The translations under genes and the position numbers were made by a program. From positions 89,855,119-89,919,118 of the forward strand of contig CM057834.1 in assembly GCA_030068075.1 (NCBI GenBank): DNA of 64,000 bases. The letters are read 5' to 3'. Under the pieces are notes generated by a model. It worked only from the letters and a program-made list of their open reading frames with translations. It did no database searches and was not told the DNA's origin. The stretch's first letter is position 1. The number at the start of each line of letters is the position of its first letter. The stretch is from Paguma larvata (taxonomy: Eukaryota > Chordata > Mammalia > Carnivora > Viverridae). Positions 33,830 to 46,614 of this stretch are shown here, in pieces.

Positions 33830-35924
33830 TAGATTTTAAAAGAGATCCGTCTAGCCCCAAAGCCCTTGTTCTAGAATGCCATTACTTCCTTCACAAGCAG
33901 TATCTCTGGCAAAGTACTTAGCGAATGAATCCCAGAAACTAGGATATTTATGAACACAGTGGCAAAACAAACAAACACGAAATGGTTAAAGAAACATGGC
34001 ACGAGGAGTAGACACAAGCTATCCGAGCTTCCCTACCTCTCAAGCAGACCCCTTTGTCTACAAACTGCCCCATCCTCCATTCGAAGGGTCCCAGGGTCAC
34101 TGGCAGCCATGTTTGAATGTGGATCCCACCCCCACCCACAGCTGATTGGCTCTAGAGGAGGCCTGACTCAAGTCGGGCCAATCAGATTCCACTCCTAGGA
34201 ATTAGCGTCAATCTGTGTCCCGTTATACAGAACCTAGGGCTGTGAGGCCGCCATCTTCCACCTTGTTGAGTGAGGAGCAGAGAACTGGGCTGTTGGAGGG
34301 AATGATGCCAGAAAGAGAGCTTGGTACCCCCTGGATCCAGTCCCCTCTAGAGGCTAGCCTGCATTTCTGCCCTGTGGGTTCCACCAGACATCTTCCTATC
34401 TTTGTTTAAGCAACCAAAAGAATCCCCATAAACACACAGTGTCATGTTCAATCTGTGTTCATCTGCTAGTTCAACTACTTTCCCAAGGTGAAAAAGTAAA
34501 GCTACTGTATGTGTGAGTTTTAAACATGAATCTCCATCCATATGGCAGAAGTTGAGCAAGCTTCAGCTACTAAGGACTCTAAAGCCCCCACTGGGTTTGC
34601 CTTCAGCCCGGCACAGGAGGTTGGGTGCGCTCTGATCTTCCCAGTTACACGACTGAGGGTCAGAAGAGCAGCTCTCTTCAAGAAGTCCCTTTCTCTCCCT
34701 GAGGAGACGCTTCATGACACTGGAGGTGCCAGAAACTTCTTAGTAAAGCTATCATGAGACCTAACCTTTCCAAGGACCTGAGGAGCATATTCTAAACCTT
34801 ATTACAATGAACATTCTCCTTCCTTTCTTGCCACTAAAACCCCACTGGGGGGGGGGGGAAACTCTAGCTTTTTATTGGAATGGACTAATGAGAGGTTACT
34901 GTGGGTACATGAACAAGTAAAAGGCATGCACGCCTTCTTCGGTTCTTATTTTAGATCTGCAATATATATACAAGAAAGCAGCCATCACGTCGCTCCCACA
35001 CACACGGGCAGGGACACATCTGAATGAAAAACATTTGCAAGAGTTTGCGTAGTCCGGACAACAGAAGGAAGAGCTGAGTTGACAGGAGGGAAGGGATGGA
35101 CGAATCCTTTTCCCATCCCTCCGTCTATTTATGGGAGCCATTTCCCTTCAGGAAATGCTGAGCCCCTTCTCCCAGGACCCTGTTGGGAATGACGCCTGCG
35201 CTGGCTGACACAGCCTTCCACATCCTCCTCCTGGCCTCGGCAGTTCTACCCTTGTGACCCAGTCAGTACTGGGAATCCAGCCTGTAAATGACAGTGCTTT
35301 TAGGAGGCCCCAGCCACGTGAGGAAATTCAAAGACAGAAAGAGGAGGGGATACATAATGAAGCCAGAAAGGCCCCAGCGCTGGAGAAGCTCCTAAATATG
35401 ACCACAGGAAGGGGGCGGATCGGGGAAAGTTGGGGCTAGAAACGAAGACGCTGTGGCCCGATTTTGCGCCTCACCCAGCTTTCTTTGGTCACCTTGCTGG
35501 GTGGTGGCTGAGGCAGAAGGAGGACCCAGGTTCCTGTCGCCCCATCCAGGGCTCACTCACCAGCTCCACACCCCTTCCCTTTCCCCAGATGACTCCTGTG
35601 TCTATGGAAAGAGGCACCGGGTCTACAAGTTATGTGTACTTGATGAAGGGGGTTCTCCCCTCTTCTCGGTCTTCTCTTTACGGTCAGCTGAGGAGCCCAC
35701 TTCTTCAGGAACCCAGAGAGAGTTCTGAGGTTAGTGGGTTTGGGGCAGGTTTGCTTTTTTTAATTCTGTTTTGTGTGTTAACAAGTGAGAAATGTTTTAG
35801 GTCTTAGGATGTTGAGGGATTTTTAAAAAGCGACAAAAAGCAAAAGCATTTGCCCCCTAGATGCAAGGTAACATTAGCCACTGGCTCCCATGGGATGCTT
35901 TTCCTTCTTCCTCTCCTCCTCTTT
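33830..35924. other. DENND2A intron 1, no feature seen
   Basis: This is a long SINE-free intron stretch. It has a G12 run near 34,847 but nothing else I can assign. The 36,060-36,680 and 37,000-37,625 stretches are also unassigned. Confidence 0.45.
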
Positions 35925-36057
35925 TAAAGTTATTTATGTATTATTTACTTATTTACTTACTTATTTATTTATTTATTTAGAGAGCACACAGGGGAGGGAC
36001 ACACAGAGAGAGAAAGAACCCCAAACGCTTAAACCGACTGAGCCACTTAGGCGCCCC
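35925..36057 (-). mobile_element. CAN-SINE with an internal deletion
   Basis: TTTATTTA-rich tail and GAGAGCACACAGGGGAGGGA, then a jump to CTTAAACCGACTGAGCCACT. The middle is missing. Confidence 0.85.
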
Positions 36058-36682
36058 TGCTTCTTCTTCTTTTAGAAAAAGAGAAATGAATAGATATAGA
36101 GCCTCCCTGCCCTGTGCCAGGGAGGAAAAGAGACTTAGTGTTAGCAGGTTAAAGGAAGTGAACTGGAGACTGAGGGTAAGATAGAAGTTGAGGCAGAGAA
36201 TCAGAACTAAAGAAACAGGGAAAGAGCGGCACTGAAACACGAAGAGGAGAGACCCACCAAGAAACCACCAGGACACAGACAGAGAGGGCGGCTCCGTCAG
36301 GTGACACGCAGACGCCTCTCCATTGGATGCGGCATCCTGGCGATCGGCTGTTTTTGCAGCTGAAATGTACGTAAATGAAATACGTCGCCCAAGTGTATAT
36401 GTGGGCAAGTGGGTAGCCAGAACACCCTATCTACCGGCAAATACTCCTGCCCTTCAGCGCTTGTGTTCATATTCTTTCCCTTAGCTGTCACCCTCCCTTT
36501 TCTTTGCTATTATACTCCCACCAAGCCCTCAAAATCTAGTTTGAAATTCCCATAAAACCTACGGTGACCACCCCAAACTGAGTTCTTCCCCACTCTTCTG
36601 AATTTCGACAGCAGTTATTAACTTATCTACATTTGATCATCTAATATGTGTGCTTCTACTATTAATTAAATACATTTTACTA

Positions 36683-36866
36683 GGGGTGCCTGGGTAGCTC
36701 AGTCCATTAAACATCCGACTTTGGCTCAGGTCGTGATCTTGCGGTTTGTGAGTTCGAGCCCCACGTTGGGCTCTGTGCTGATGGCTCAGAGCCTGGAGCC
36801 TGCTTCAGATTCTTTGTCTCCCTGTCTCTCTGCCCCTCCTATGCTCATGCTCTGTCTCTTTCTGCC
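36683..36866 (+). mobile_element. CAN-SINE ending in a poly-G run
   Basis: The normal body reaches CTGTCTCTTTCTGCC, but an 18-base G run replaces the usual A-rich tail. Confidence 0.88.
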
Positions 36867-36884
36867 GGGGGGGGGGGGGGGGGG
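36867..36884. repeat. Poly-G run of 18
   Basis: An uninterrupted run of 18 G bases lies directly after the SINE body. Confidence 0.9.
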
Positions 36885-37629
36885 CAGGGTACAGGTCTTC
36901 CCTTCCTGGATACAGAGTAGATACTCTGTAAATTGTTATGATTGGATTTTATTCCAAGTACCCAGCTCCCATCCCCTCTCCTACCTCCCTTCCCTCCCCT
37001 TCCTGTCCTCCATGAACACCTGGCACCAATGGACTGCCTGGCCCTCCCTTCCACTTCCAGAAGCTGCCCTCAGGCTGCCACCTGGTGACTTGTTTTCCCT
37101 CTGAATGCTCTCCTGATGTTCATTGTAACCTGGCCTCACCGAACAGTAATACTGAGGAGGGGAGGCAGGGTGCCCTGACCCCTGGGCACCTGGAGAGCCC
37201 CCAGGCATGTGCCTCCCGGGCTGGCTGCTCACGCCACAGGGATGCACCTGAAAGGCACGTTTTATTTGCTTCCTGACACCCAGCTCTGGCTCCCACTGTG
37301 CTGCCCCAAACTCCTCACTTTCCCACCTCCTCTCTCCCTCTCTCTAATTCCTGCCTTCCTCTTCCTTTCCTCCCCCTCAGACCCTTTCCCACCCTCTTTT
37401 GCTGGCTTCTGTTCTCTTTCTTTCCATGAGCAGAGAGTTTCCAGCTTGGCTCCTGGCCAGCACATTTGGACAAAAGGCAGCAATCTTCGAGGGAGACGTC
37501 ATCTTGCATCCCCTTTCCCGGGGCCAGCGCCGTGGCTCCCGGGCCCAGAGAGGGAGAAGGGGGCCCGGGCCTCACTGCCGCGGCTCCCTGTTCTGGGAAA
37601 GGCCTTGAGAGATGGGGTTAAAAGCAAAG

Positions 37630-37845
37630 TCTGCAAACAGACCCAGGTTCAAATTCCAAATCTGCCACTTGAGGCTGTGGACCTTGGACAAGTTACTTTT
37701 CAAAGACTTAGTCCTCCCCTCTGTACAACTGCGGTAACTGTAACACCTATTCTGAAAGGCGGCAGTCAGGATGGAATGACCTGTGTGCATCTATAAAGCA
37801 TTCGGCACAGCACATGTCCTGTAAAAAGTGCTCAACACGTATCTT
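37630..37845 (+). mobile_element. MIR element, forward orientation
   Basis: CCCAGGTTCAAATTCCAAAT, CTGCCACTTGAGGCTG, ACCTTGGACAAGTTACTTTT, CAACTGCGGTAACTGTAA and AAGTGCTCAACACGTATC run in forward MIR order, including the tRNA-derived B-box region. Confidence 0.75.
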
Positions 37846-38953
37846 CTGTAATAGAGCGAGCGTAACTCTGCCAAACAAATAGGAGTAATAACACAGGAGC
37901 TTGTACCAATAGCGATAATTCTCAACTCATCTGCGGGGCCACTGATCCAGACTGAGTTGTCTGCAAGTGTGGTAAAGCTGCAGAACACTCGCAAGCATGG
38001 AATCGCTGTTACGATGTGCTGCTCTGTGTAAGCTGGTTTTGACACTGGAAGGGGGGCTGACCCCTTTTCCCTTTCAGTAGGAACCAGGACGTGCTCCTGC
38101 TCAGCTTCGGAGCCGGATGTGAAAGGAGGAGGAGCCCGCTGTCACGGGCTCATCCTGGCCCCCCTCCCCCTGCGTTTTCTGGCTCCCTGAACTCCGAGGC
38201 CCTGGCTCTGTTTGTTTACTATCTGTGCCTGGTGTTTGGTGCTTGCAAATTGTGCAATGCCTGGGAACGTGTTCGTTTTTATTTAGCGAGGTTTTGAGAT
38301 ACGGGAAATGGTCTTTTCCCTATGACTTTATTTAGCTCTTCTGGGCCCGAGCGGATGGTAATTTAATCGGTAAGATGAATTGAAGAGCTGAGTACGGTAG
38401 TCTGCGGGAGGTGCTGTGGGGGGGGGGATGTTGGGAAATACACAAGTATATGGGATGGTCCCTGCCTCTTAGAGAGAGGAATAGCAGCCATAAACCCAAT
38501 CGACCAAATGGCAATAAAAGATTGCATTTGGTCAAAAAGACAAGATCGTACAGGGAACGCCTGACATACAGTGCGCGAGTCACAACATGAGGTCGGTTTA
38601 AGGACTAAATTTGAACTACAGTGATGTGAGTGTTACCAAACAAACACGAACTGGAGGAATCAGAGGTGGGCAGTGGAAGTCAGAAGCACCACAGGAGAGG
38701 TCGGATCTGGTGGCCCTTATGACCAGACTGGGTTCCGATGGCTGGGAAAGGAGAAAGTTGTGGGTGAGGCAAGAGCTAGAAGGTGCACTCCTGCCTGGGA
38801 CCCAGGGCCCAATGGGACGCGTGCTGGGAGCCGGGAGAAGGCAGAATGGGCTGGTGGCTCACACTTGGGGATGTCCTGAAAGGATGGAGGCGGCGTCAAG
38901 ACTCGCTGGGGAAACAGAGGATACATAGTGAAGATACGCGCTCTCTTGGACAT

Positions 38954-39087
38954 GAGGGAGACACAGAATTGGAAGCAGGCTCCAGGCTCTGAGCTGTCAG
39001 CACGGAGCTGGACGATACGGAGCTGGAACCTACGAACCCGCGAGATCATGGCCTAAGCCCAACGGGACTGAGCCGCCCAGGCGCCCC
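38954..39087 (-). mobile_element. CAN-SINE, 3' truncated
   Basis: Only the part from GAGGGAGACACAGAATTGG to GACTGAGCCGCCCAGGCGCC remains. The T-rich tail is absent. The internal GGAGCTGGACGATACGGAGCTGGAAC shows a small repeat. Confidence 0.85.
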
Positions 39088-39114
39088 ATTGACTCGGTTT
39101 CTTTTTATACCTGA

Positions 39115-39230
39115 GCCTTCCAACTAGACAGTGGTAGGACGTGGGCATTGGGTTTCTTTTATTCCTCTGCAGTGCCTAGCCCACACAGGGCTAGTGTGGG
39201 TGAGGTACAAACGCTGGTTGAATAAGAAAA
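39115..39230 (+). mobile_element. L2 3'-end fragment
   Basis: It reads TTCCTCTGCAGTGCCTAGCC and then ACAAACGCTGGTTGAATAAG, the typical L2/MIR-type 3' terminus. Confidence 0.45.
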
Positions 39231-40964
39231 AGAAAATGAATCGGTGAAGATTTCCTTTTCCAAAGATAATTTGAATAACCAAAAGCTTAAGGTGTCTCAG
39301 GTGGGGAGGCGACGTGCCAAGGACTTAACAAAGGTGGGGCTGGGACACCAGCCAATCAGAACTGGCCTCTTAGTTAACCCTGTAATGGCTGGATCTGGGG
39401 CGGCTGGGGTTCCCAGGAGGGCGGGACACCGGGAGCTCAGGGCAGGGACTGCAAGCCTTAGGCATTCTGACAAGTGGACAGATGTCCAGTGCACGTCAGT
39501 TCTACATCAGCCTTGACCTGGGTCAGGGCGTCACAGACATTAGGGAGCTAAAGAACAGTGAGCTGGCCACTGATGCTTCATTAGAAACTTAGGATAAGGT
39601 CTCAGCAGAGAGTTGGGGAAGGAGGCCAGATTTCAGGGACTTGGGCATTGCCGGTGGACCTGCCCCACAGACTCTTCCAGCAGCTCCTTCTCCCCATCCT
39701 GAAACCCCCTCCTCCTCTTTTCCTCCGGGAGGCTGGCAGCCGGGACCTGGAGCCTGAACCAAAGAAGCTGCCTCTTTGACCCTTTCCCTGTCTCCCTCCT
39801 CTATGCCCCAGGCCTGCGATCTGGGCTGGGGATCCGGACTGTCCGGGTTCAGGGGAAAGGAGAGCCTCTCATGGGCCTCCCTCTCCCTCAGCACTGCTGG
39901 GATCTCCAAGTCTTGATGTTTTGGGAGGCATGAGGGGGTTAAATTTCTCTGACATTTTTTCACCCCATTAGAGGCATTGGTTCAGCTGGAGGGTAAACAG
40001 AGAGCACTGGTCCCTTTTTGATGTCCTGGGAGCTTGTGTGTGTTTGTTGTGTTTGTTGCCTGTCACCAACACAGATGGTGAAATGGTCCAGATGTAAAGG
40101 ATGACGGCGGCCACAAGCTGCCGGGGAGCTTTGCTGGGGCTTGGATGACCGCACACTTCATTCCACATCTGAACCACTCTCACCCACAAGTCAGAGTATT
40201 AAGCAGAGAACCCCCTGCGCCCCCCAGAGAGCTGGAGACATTTTCTGGCAGAGAAGCCCTGAGCACCGGCAAGCTGCTTCGAGAAGTTCCTCTGCGACTT
40301 CCCAGTCTCCACCCTGAGCAAGTCTGCGGCTGAGAAGCGGGCCTGCTCCGGCTGTAGGGGAGGCGAGTTCCAAATCTCAGGCTGCCCCGCCCCCTCCGCC
40401 GACCCCGTCACCGCTGCCCAGTGACCAAATCAGTGCTCTGCGGCTTCTCCCTCAGCTAACATCTCCCCTGACCACACCAGCTTAGTTTTAATCCCGATTT
40501 GCTGACCCCTGGTCATCCAGGGAGGTTGGGCCTGTAATTCGCAGGGACATGAAAAGCGCAGATAAAATTATAGATTGTCCTGCTTTGATTTGCTGAGAAA
40601 AGACGGTTGGTGATTTTCTGTCCACGGTGAGCTGGGGGTAGGAAGGGACAGGAGCATCCGTCTCCTCGAACTCCTTTAGCGGGAAGGAGAAGTTCGCACG
40701 CAGCACCAGGTTATACACCTGACCCCTCCTCCTTCCCTGGGCTTGGGCTCTACTCTGGGGGGAGGGGTTAAGAAAGGCTAGGCTGGGGGGCAGAGATCAG
40801 AGAGAAGGTACAAACTCACGTGTGCTTATGTCAAGCTCCTTGACCAGCAGGGAGAAGGGACAGATAATGGCCAACGCTCACCCTTTCCCAGGGCACCCGC
40901 AAGTTGCCGTTTCCAGGGAAAGTCCCGGGGCAGGCCTGTTGTAGATCAGTTAACAACTTATCTT

Positions 40965-41160
40965 TTTATTTTAAGTTTATTTATTTATTTTGAGAGAGAG
41001 AGAGAGGCAGAGAAGGAGGGAGAGAGGGAGAATTTCAAGCGTGATTTGTGCTGTCAGCGCACAGCCTGACGCGGGGTTCAAACTCAGGAAACTGTGAGAT
41101 CATGACCTGAGCCGAAATCAAGAGTCAGCTGCTTAACCCACTGAGCCACCCAGGCGCCCC
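40965..41160 (-). mobile_element. CAN-SINE
   Basis: Perfect 13-base duplication AACAACTTATCTT at 40952-40964 and 41161-41173. Confidence 0.94.
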
Positions 41161-41789
41161 AACAACTTATCTTAAGTGCTCCCTTTGTACTTTCCAAGTG
41201 GCCCAGTTTGTATATTATGGTTGCCCTAACCGTTCCCCATAGTGAATTTGCAGAGAACTTGGTGCTAAGTCAAACCCAACCCGACCAGCAACCCGACGAC
41301 CAGCAACCCAACGAGCGAGGCAGGATGAGGGAGAGAGGGAGGTACTTTAGATTACTGCACTGGGTTGACTCTAGTGTGGAGCCCACCCCACCCATCCCAG
41401 GCTCCCGCCTACACAATATGTGGAATCCCGATTATGTGGGACCGAGCTTCCGGGACCGTGAAACTGACAGCAAGAGACAAAAATGAAGATGGCTTGTTAG
41501 ATAACAAACCATAAAACATAAAAAAATCTCTTAGAGATCATAATGTTAATATATCGCCTTTTTAAATTTAATCTAACTCAAAATAGGAGATTGCCTCTAG
41601 GAATGCACCATACTATGAATTTTAATTTTCATATTAACTTAAATAGAAACTCAGAGTAAATTCGGTGGGGAACTGGGGTGGTAACGCTTGGGTTAAGGGA
41701 CAAAGAGATGATAATGCATTATACAATTTTTTTTTAAGGCTGAGCAAAGAGATCTCATTCTTAAATTATACACCACTGGGCACAAATAT

Positions 41790-42260
41790 ATTCAATATCC
41801 ATTTGGCTTTGAAATCTATTTTAATCTAGCAATTGCACTTCTGGGAATTTATCTTACAGAAATATTGGACCAAGTGACCCAGAGTGTTTGTAGTGGCTAA
41901 ACTCCGAAGCAACCAATGGCTCGAAAAGAGGTAATTTGTTAAACAAATGAAGGCAATCCGCACAGAGAAACACGACGACTATGTAGGTCCTGCGTGGAAT
42001 TATTCTCACAAACTAGTGTTCAATTATGATCGCACGCTTCCACTTCTGTAAACAAACAAACATATTACAGGCAAAGAAAAGAAAAGTCTGGGGCGATTTG
42101 GGATATATGCCAAACAGGGGTTGCCTTTGAGGAGGGAGACAGTACGCGGTAAATTTTCACTTTCCATCTTATTCTTTTTCCTTATTGCTTAAATGTTTTA
42201 CAGCAAATATAACTTTCACAGTTTACATAGAAAAATATATGCATATCTAAAAGTATGTGT
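41790..42260 (+). mobile_element. L1 3'-region fragment
   Basis: CTAGCAATTGCACTTCTGGG, AATTTATCTTACAGAAATAT, GGAGGGAGACAGTACGCG and TTCCTTATTGCTTAAATG follow the old L1 3' order. Confidence 0.55.
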
Positions 42261-42624
42261 ATAAGAGTAATCTTAAAACCTTATAGTATGCTTTTTAGGA
42301 AAACAAAACCACCAAAGGAAATGCATTTGACACTGTGTTTGCACTGGTCTGACAAGCCCTCCTGATGAGACGCGCAGCCCATGGAAGGCTTGGGTCCCAC
42401 GGAAAAATGGCCACTGTCACAGCTTCCTGTCCTGACCCCACACCAGCTCGATCCTGCTCTCACTTCCTTCTGCAGGGGAGCCAGGCGACCTCTCTGTTCC
42501 CCACTGTTGAGGAAAGCTAACCTTTTCCCTGAGCTTGCCACGAAGGTGACTCACCCCCTCCTTCCTTCGGGCCAGGGAGAAAAAAGGTTAACATTTTGGG
42601 CAGTCCGTTAGAAAAGGGGGTCTG

Positions 42625-42852
42625 CAGGGCGCCTGGGTGGCTCAGGCGGCGGTTAGGCGGCCAACTTCAGCTCAGGTCAGGTCTGTGAGTTTGAGCCCCG
42701 CATCCGGCTCTGTGCTGACGGCTCAGAGCCTGGAGCCTGCTTCAGATTCTGTATCTCCCTCTCTCTCTGCCCTTCCTCTGCTCACGCTTTGTCTCTATGT
42801 CTCTCAAAAATAAAATAAAAATGTTAAAAAATAAAAAAAAAGAAAAAGAAAA
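42625..42852 (+). mobile_element. CAN-SINE
   Basis: Perfect 15-base duplication AGAAAAGGGGGTCTG at 42610-42624 and 42853-42867. The head has an extra GCGGCGG-type insertion. Confidence 0.94.
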
Positions 42853-43810
42853 AGAAAAGGGGGTCTGGGGCTCACCCCTCGTCCAGCCAACTGCAGGCCA
42901 AGGATGGACACATCAAAGGGAAGCCAAAGACAAAGCAACTCTGGACTGCAGCTGGCAAAGGGCTTAACTCAGGCAAGCTGAGAGTCGACAGGATACATTT
43001 TTGCCCAGATCAGACAAAGATCTTGACACAAGGATAAAGGATGGTCTCACTCTGGCTTCCCAACATATTCTGTCTTTGGACGTCAAATGTAGAAAACTGA
43101 GCTAATCACTGTCCTCAGTTCCAGGCACTGACTTTTCTCCTATAATTAAAGGGATAGATGTATCTGTCAGTCTTTCGGTTGGGTAGCGGGTGTGTGGGGG
43201 GGAGGACATTTAAAGATCGTCTGGGGTTCGTATGGAGGCCATCTGGCTCTGTGGAGGAAGAAGGGTCCATGCCGGACACAGGAGACTGGGCATGACACAA
43301 CCTTGGTCACTCATGAGTACCTGTGAGACATTCTATGGGTCCTCAGAGATCATAAAGGAAGCTGAGTCAACTTTGCCTACAGCCAAAGAAGCAACTGCCT
43401 GCAAGGTGTATTTGAGTGTTACAGGGAAAGTCATTGAGCCTCAAAATATTTCCCCCATTATCCTGTCAGAGTTGCTGAATTCAACTCTTAGAGATTCATT
43501 CCTTTTGATGAAGACTTTATGGATGTTCCATTGCAAACTGATTTTCCCAGCTTCTTTCCAATCCAGAAGACATGGGTTGGAAAACAAACACACTTGAAAC
43601 GTCTACATGAGGCAAGTAGAAAGTACCCAGAACTCAGAGGTTCAGCACTCAAGAAGAGGAGACTTATGTGGGTTCCAAGCAAAGAGAGAAAGTTACCAAA
43701 GCTTCAGTTTGGGCTAAGGTGCAGTGCTGCATCCGGCTGGATTAGCCGGATCTAACTCCAGAAGCCTTGTGATTATGCTCTGAGAGTTTCTATTTTTCAT
43801 TTTTATTTAT

Positions 43811-44011
43811 TTTTTCATTTTTTAAATGTTTATCTATTTTGAGAGAAAGAGCAGGGGAAGGGCAGAGAGAGACAGAGAGAGAGGGAGGGAGAGAGAGAGA
43901 GTGAGAGAGACAGAGAGAGGGAGGGAGAGAATCCCAAGCAGGCTCTCCACTGAACTCAAACTCACAAACCATGAGATCATAACCTGAGCCGAAATCAAGA
44001 ATCAGATGCTT
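43811..44011 (-). mobile_element. Older CAN-SINE, split by a younger one
   Basis: A reverse copy with a long (GA)n body. It stops at AATCAGATGCTT where the next SINE enters and resumes at 44229 with AACCGA. The usual GAGCCACCCAGG end is lost. Confidence 0.88.
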
Positions 44012-44213
44012 GGGGCGCCTGGGTGGCTCAGTCGGTTGGGCGGCCGACTTCGGCTCACCATCTCACGGTTCGTGGGTTCGAGCCCCGCGTCGGGCTCTGT
44101 GCTGACAGCCTAGAGTCTGGAGCCACTTCAGATTGTGTCTCCCTCTCTCTCTCTGCCCCTCCCCCGCTCGCACTCTGTCTCTGTCTCTCAAAAATAAACA
44201 AATGTCAAAAAAA
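44012..44213 (+). mobile_element. Younger CAN-SINE nested in an older copy
   Basis: Consensus head with an intact GGGTTCGAGCCCC. Flanks AAGAATCAGATGCTT (43997-44011) and AAGAATCAGACGCTT (44214-44228) differ by one base. About 10 bases are deleted after GGCTCA. Confidence 0.93.
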
Positions 44214-44467
44214 AAGAATCAGACGCTTAACCGATTTTTTTTTTAATTCTTCATATAGACACAAAGCTTCACATAAATGTGTCTGCCACCAGCCTTTTTA
44301 TCTATATCCGGTCAATCTGGCTTTAAATTCTGATGATGCAGGCCGATCAGCTATTTGATTTTATTATGAGTAACAGGTTTCCTAACTAAATCTTATGGGG
44401 TCTTTGCTCTTGGAATCTGAGGTTTCTGTCCCCTGCTGTAAGGAATCTTTTCTGTGATTGTTAAAGC

Positions 44468-44639
44468 AGCCGCTCTCACCCGTGGCTGTACCTTAAAACC
44501 ACCAGTGACGTTTCAAAAATACTGCTGCCCAGAGCCCATTCTCAGAGATTTTTATTTAATCTCTCTAGGGCGGGGCCCAGGCATACGTTCTTTAAAAAAA
44601 AAAAATGCCCCCCAAGACATTTAAATGTGTGCCTTTTTC
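44468..44639 (+). mobile_element. MER5A-like hAT element, interrupted by a SINE
   Basis: A diverged MER5-type sequence includes CTCTCACCCGTGGCTG, a GGGCGGGGCCCAGGCAT centre and CCCCCCAAGACATTTAAATGTG near the end. The CAN-SINE at 44640 cuts its 3' end. Confidence 0.6.
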
Positions 44640-44844
44640 CTTGTTGTTTATTTTTGAGAGAAAGAGAGCACAAGCAGGAGAGAGGCAGAGAGAGAGAGAG
44701 AGAGAGGAAGACACAGAATCTGAAGCAGGTTCTAGGTTCTGAGCTGTCAGCCCAGAGTCCAACACGGGGCTCGAACCCATGAACTCTGAGATCATGACCT
44801 GAGCTGAAGTCAGACACTTAACTGGCGAGCCACCCCGGTGCCCC
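44640..44844 (-). mobile_element. CAN-SINE in a MER5-like element
   Basis: Reverse copy from TTGTTTATTTTTGAGAGAAA to GCCACCCCGGTGCCCC. Confidence 0.9.
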
Positions 44845-46489
44845 CTTAAAGCACACTACATGCCCCGAAATGTGTGTTTTAACAGGCACTCCCAGTTTCA
44901 AATGTTAAGAAACCTGATGGGGTGTGGGGGGAGTAGATTCTCACACCTACACCAGGCTAATTTAAGACACCTAAAATTAGCAAGAAATGGATTCAACATC
45001 GGGGATGCATGGACAGAGATTCTGCTCCGTCCCTTGTGCAGAGAGCAAAGGGAAGGGCCCAGCCAGGAGATCCGCGGCCGAGTCTGCAGGACCTCCCAGC
45101 CCTGGGCCTGCGCTGCCTGGTCTTCTGTGACATTCCCCGTGTGGCAGCGAACAAGATTCCCGCCCGCTCCGGCCTCACTCACGGTGAATCTCCGGTCTCT
45201 GAGTCCCAGCCTTTCGCTACTGCAGAGAGGCAGGCTTAACATCAGGTCTGAGGGCAGAAAGAACTTGGACCACGGTGGGGGTGGGGAGGGGGGTGGGGGG
45301 AGAGAAGTGGACTCGCCCATCTGACCAGAATGCTCACATGCCGTCCCCACGCCCTTTTTCCCTTTTGCTCAGGATTTCTGGAAGCACACTGCCCTAGCGG
45401 ACCCTTCCGCAGACCAGAGTCTCAGCCTGCCGGCCTGGGGACCCTTCTATGACTCGCCTGCTTCCCCTTCACGGCGGGCACCCGGGTGCTTGGCTCTCCA
45501 CTTTCATCAAAGCTGGGGTCGCCTCTTCCTACACTTGAGACCACGGGCCCCTCCGCACAGAATTCCCCTGGCCCCGGCTGCCCACCAGCCCGAGCTGCCC
45601 CTCGGCAGCCCACAGAAATGCAGTATGTTCCCAAGTCAAAACCGGAAGACGTTACGAGGAGACAGCCATGTGGAATGTTATCTTCCTGTCTTTTGTAACA
45701 CCAACAACGAACATTTTTTTTCTTCTATGTCACTCTTTGGGCTTTACACAAGGTTCCTCATGACAAATTCCCTGTTGAGTTCATTCCAGGAAAAATTGTG
45801 TTCTGAACATTAATTTGTAAGCTTTCTGTTGTCCAAACTCCAAAACTGTGCAATCCGGGGTATTCTTGTTTGTCTCTAAGCTGCCAGGAACTTTAGGGCC
45901 GAATTCGTTGTCCAAGTGTTGTAATCTGCTACACTCAGGCCATTCGGAATGCCCATTCCTTTCGCTTTGCTGTTTTCTCCTGAGCTTTTCGGCACTCAGT
46001 TTGGGTCTAAGTTACCTCACCTGTGCCCGTCGCCAGGGTCCTACCTCTTAATCTCTTGGATCTGTCCATCCTGCTCAGTGTGGCCATCAGCCGTGCGTCA
46101 GTAATTCTGGCCTGGGTGCTGCGAGGCCGCGGCCACGGTCTCCGCCAAACCTCCACCCAACAACCAGAGCGAGCTTTCCAGGACATCATCTGAACCCAGC
46201 TTCAGGGAGATCCTCCTTCCCTCTGGGGGCACACTGGGAATTCTCCCCACACCGACCCGCCCGCCCCCTCCCTCCCTCCCCCTCCCTCCCTCTTGGTGAC
46301 TTTTCACTTTCTGTTCCCTCAACTTGAAACCGCCTTCCCTGCTTTGTTTTCTTGGTGAAGAGGTTTTCAGCACTCGGGTCCAGCATTACCTACTCTGTGG
46401 GCCTCCCCTGAGCTGGGTGGCCCAGCTCTGGGTTCCCCTAGCACCCAGCACTCCCAGCCAGGCCAGCCCAGCGCAGGGCTGGTTTCATC

Positions 46490-46612
46490 TTTTTTTTTTT
46501 TTTTTTTTAAGACTGTATTTTTAAGTAATCTTTACATCCAACGTGGGGCTCGAAATCACAACCCCGAGATCAAGAGTCCCGTGCTCTACCGACTGAGCCA
46601 GCCAGGCGCCCC
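46490..46612 (-). mobile_element. Short CAN-SINE variant
   Basis: T18 run, then the short reverse form ending GACTGAGCCAGCCAGGCGCC. It separates two L2-like parts. Confidence 0.88.
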
Positions 46613-46614
46613 TG

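Larger units (their letters stand above)
37850..40950. other. DENND2A intron 1, largely unassigned
   Basis: Holds the truncated SINE at 38954 and the L2 end at 39115, both listed separately. A clean C/EBP-type ATTGTGCAAT sits at 38249-38258. The remainder, and 41,175-41,790 and 42,870-43,800, show nothing assignable. Confidence 0.45.
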
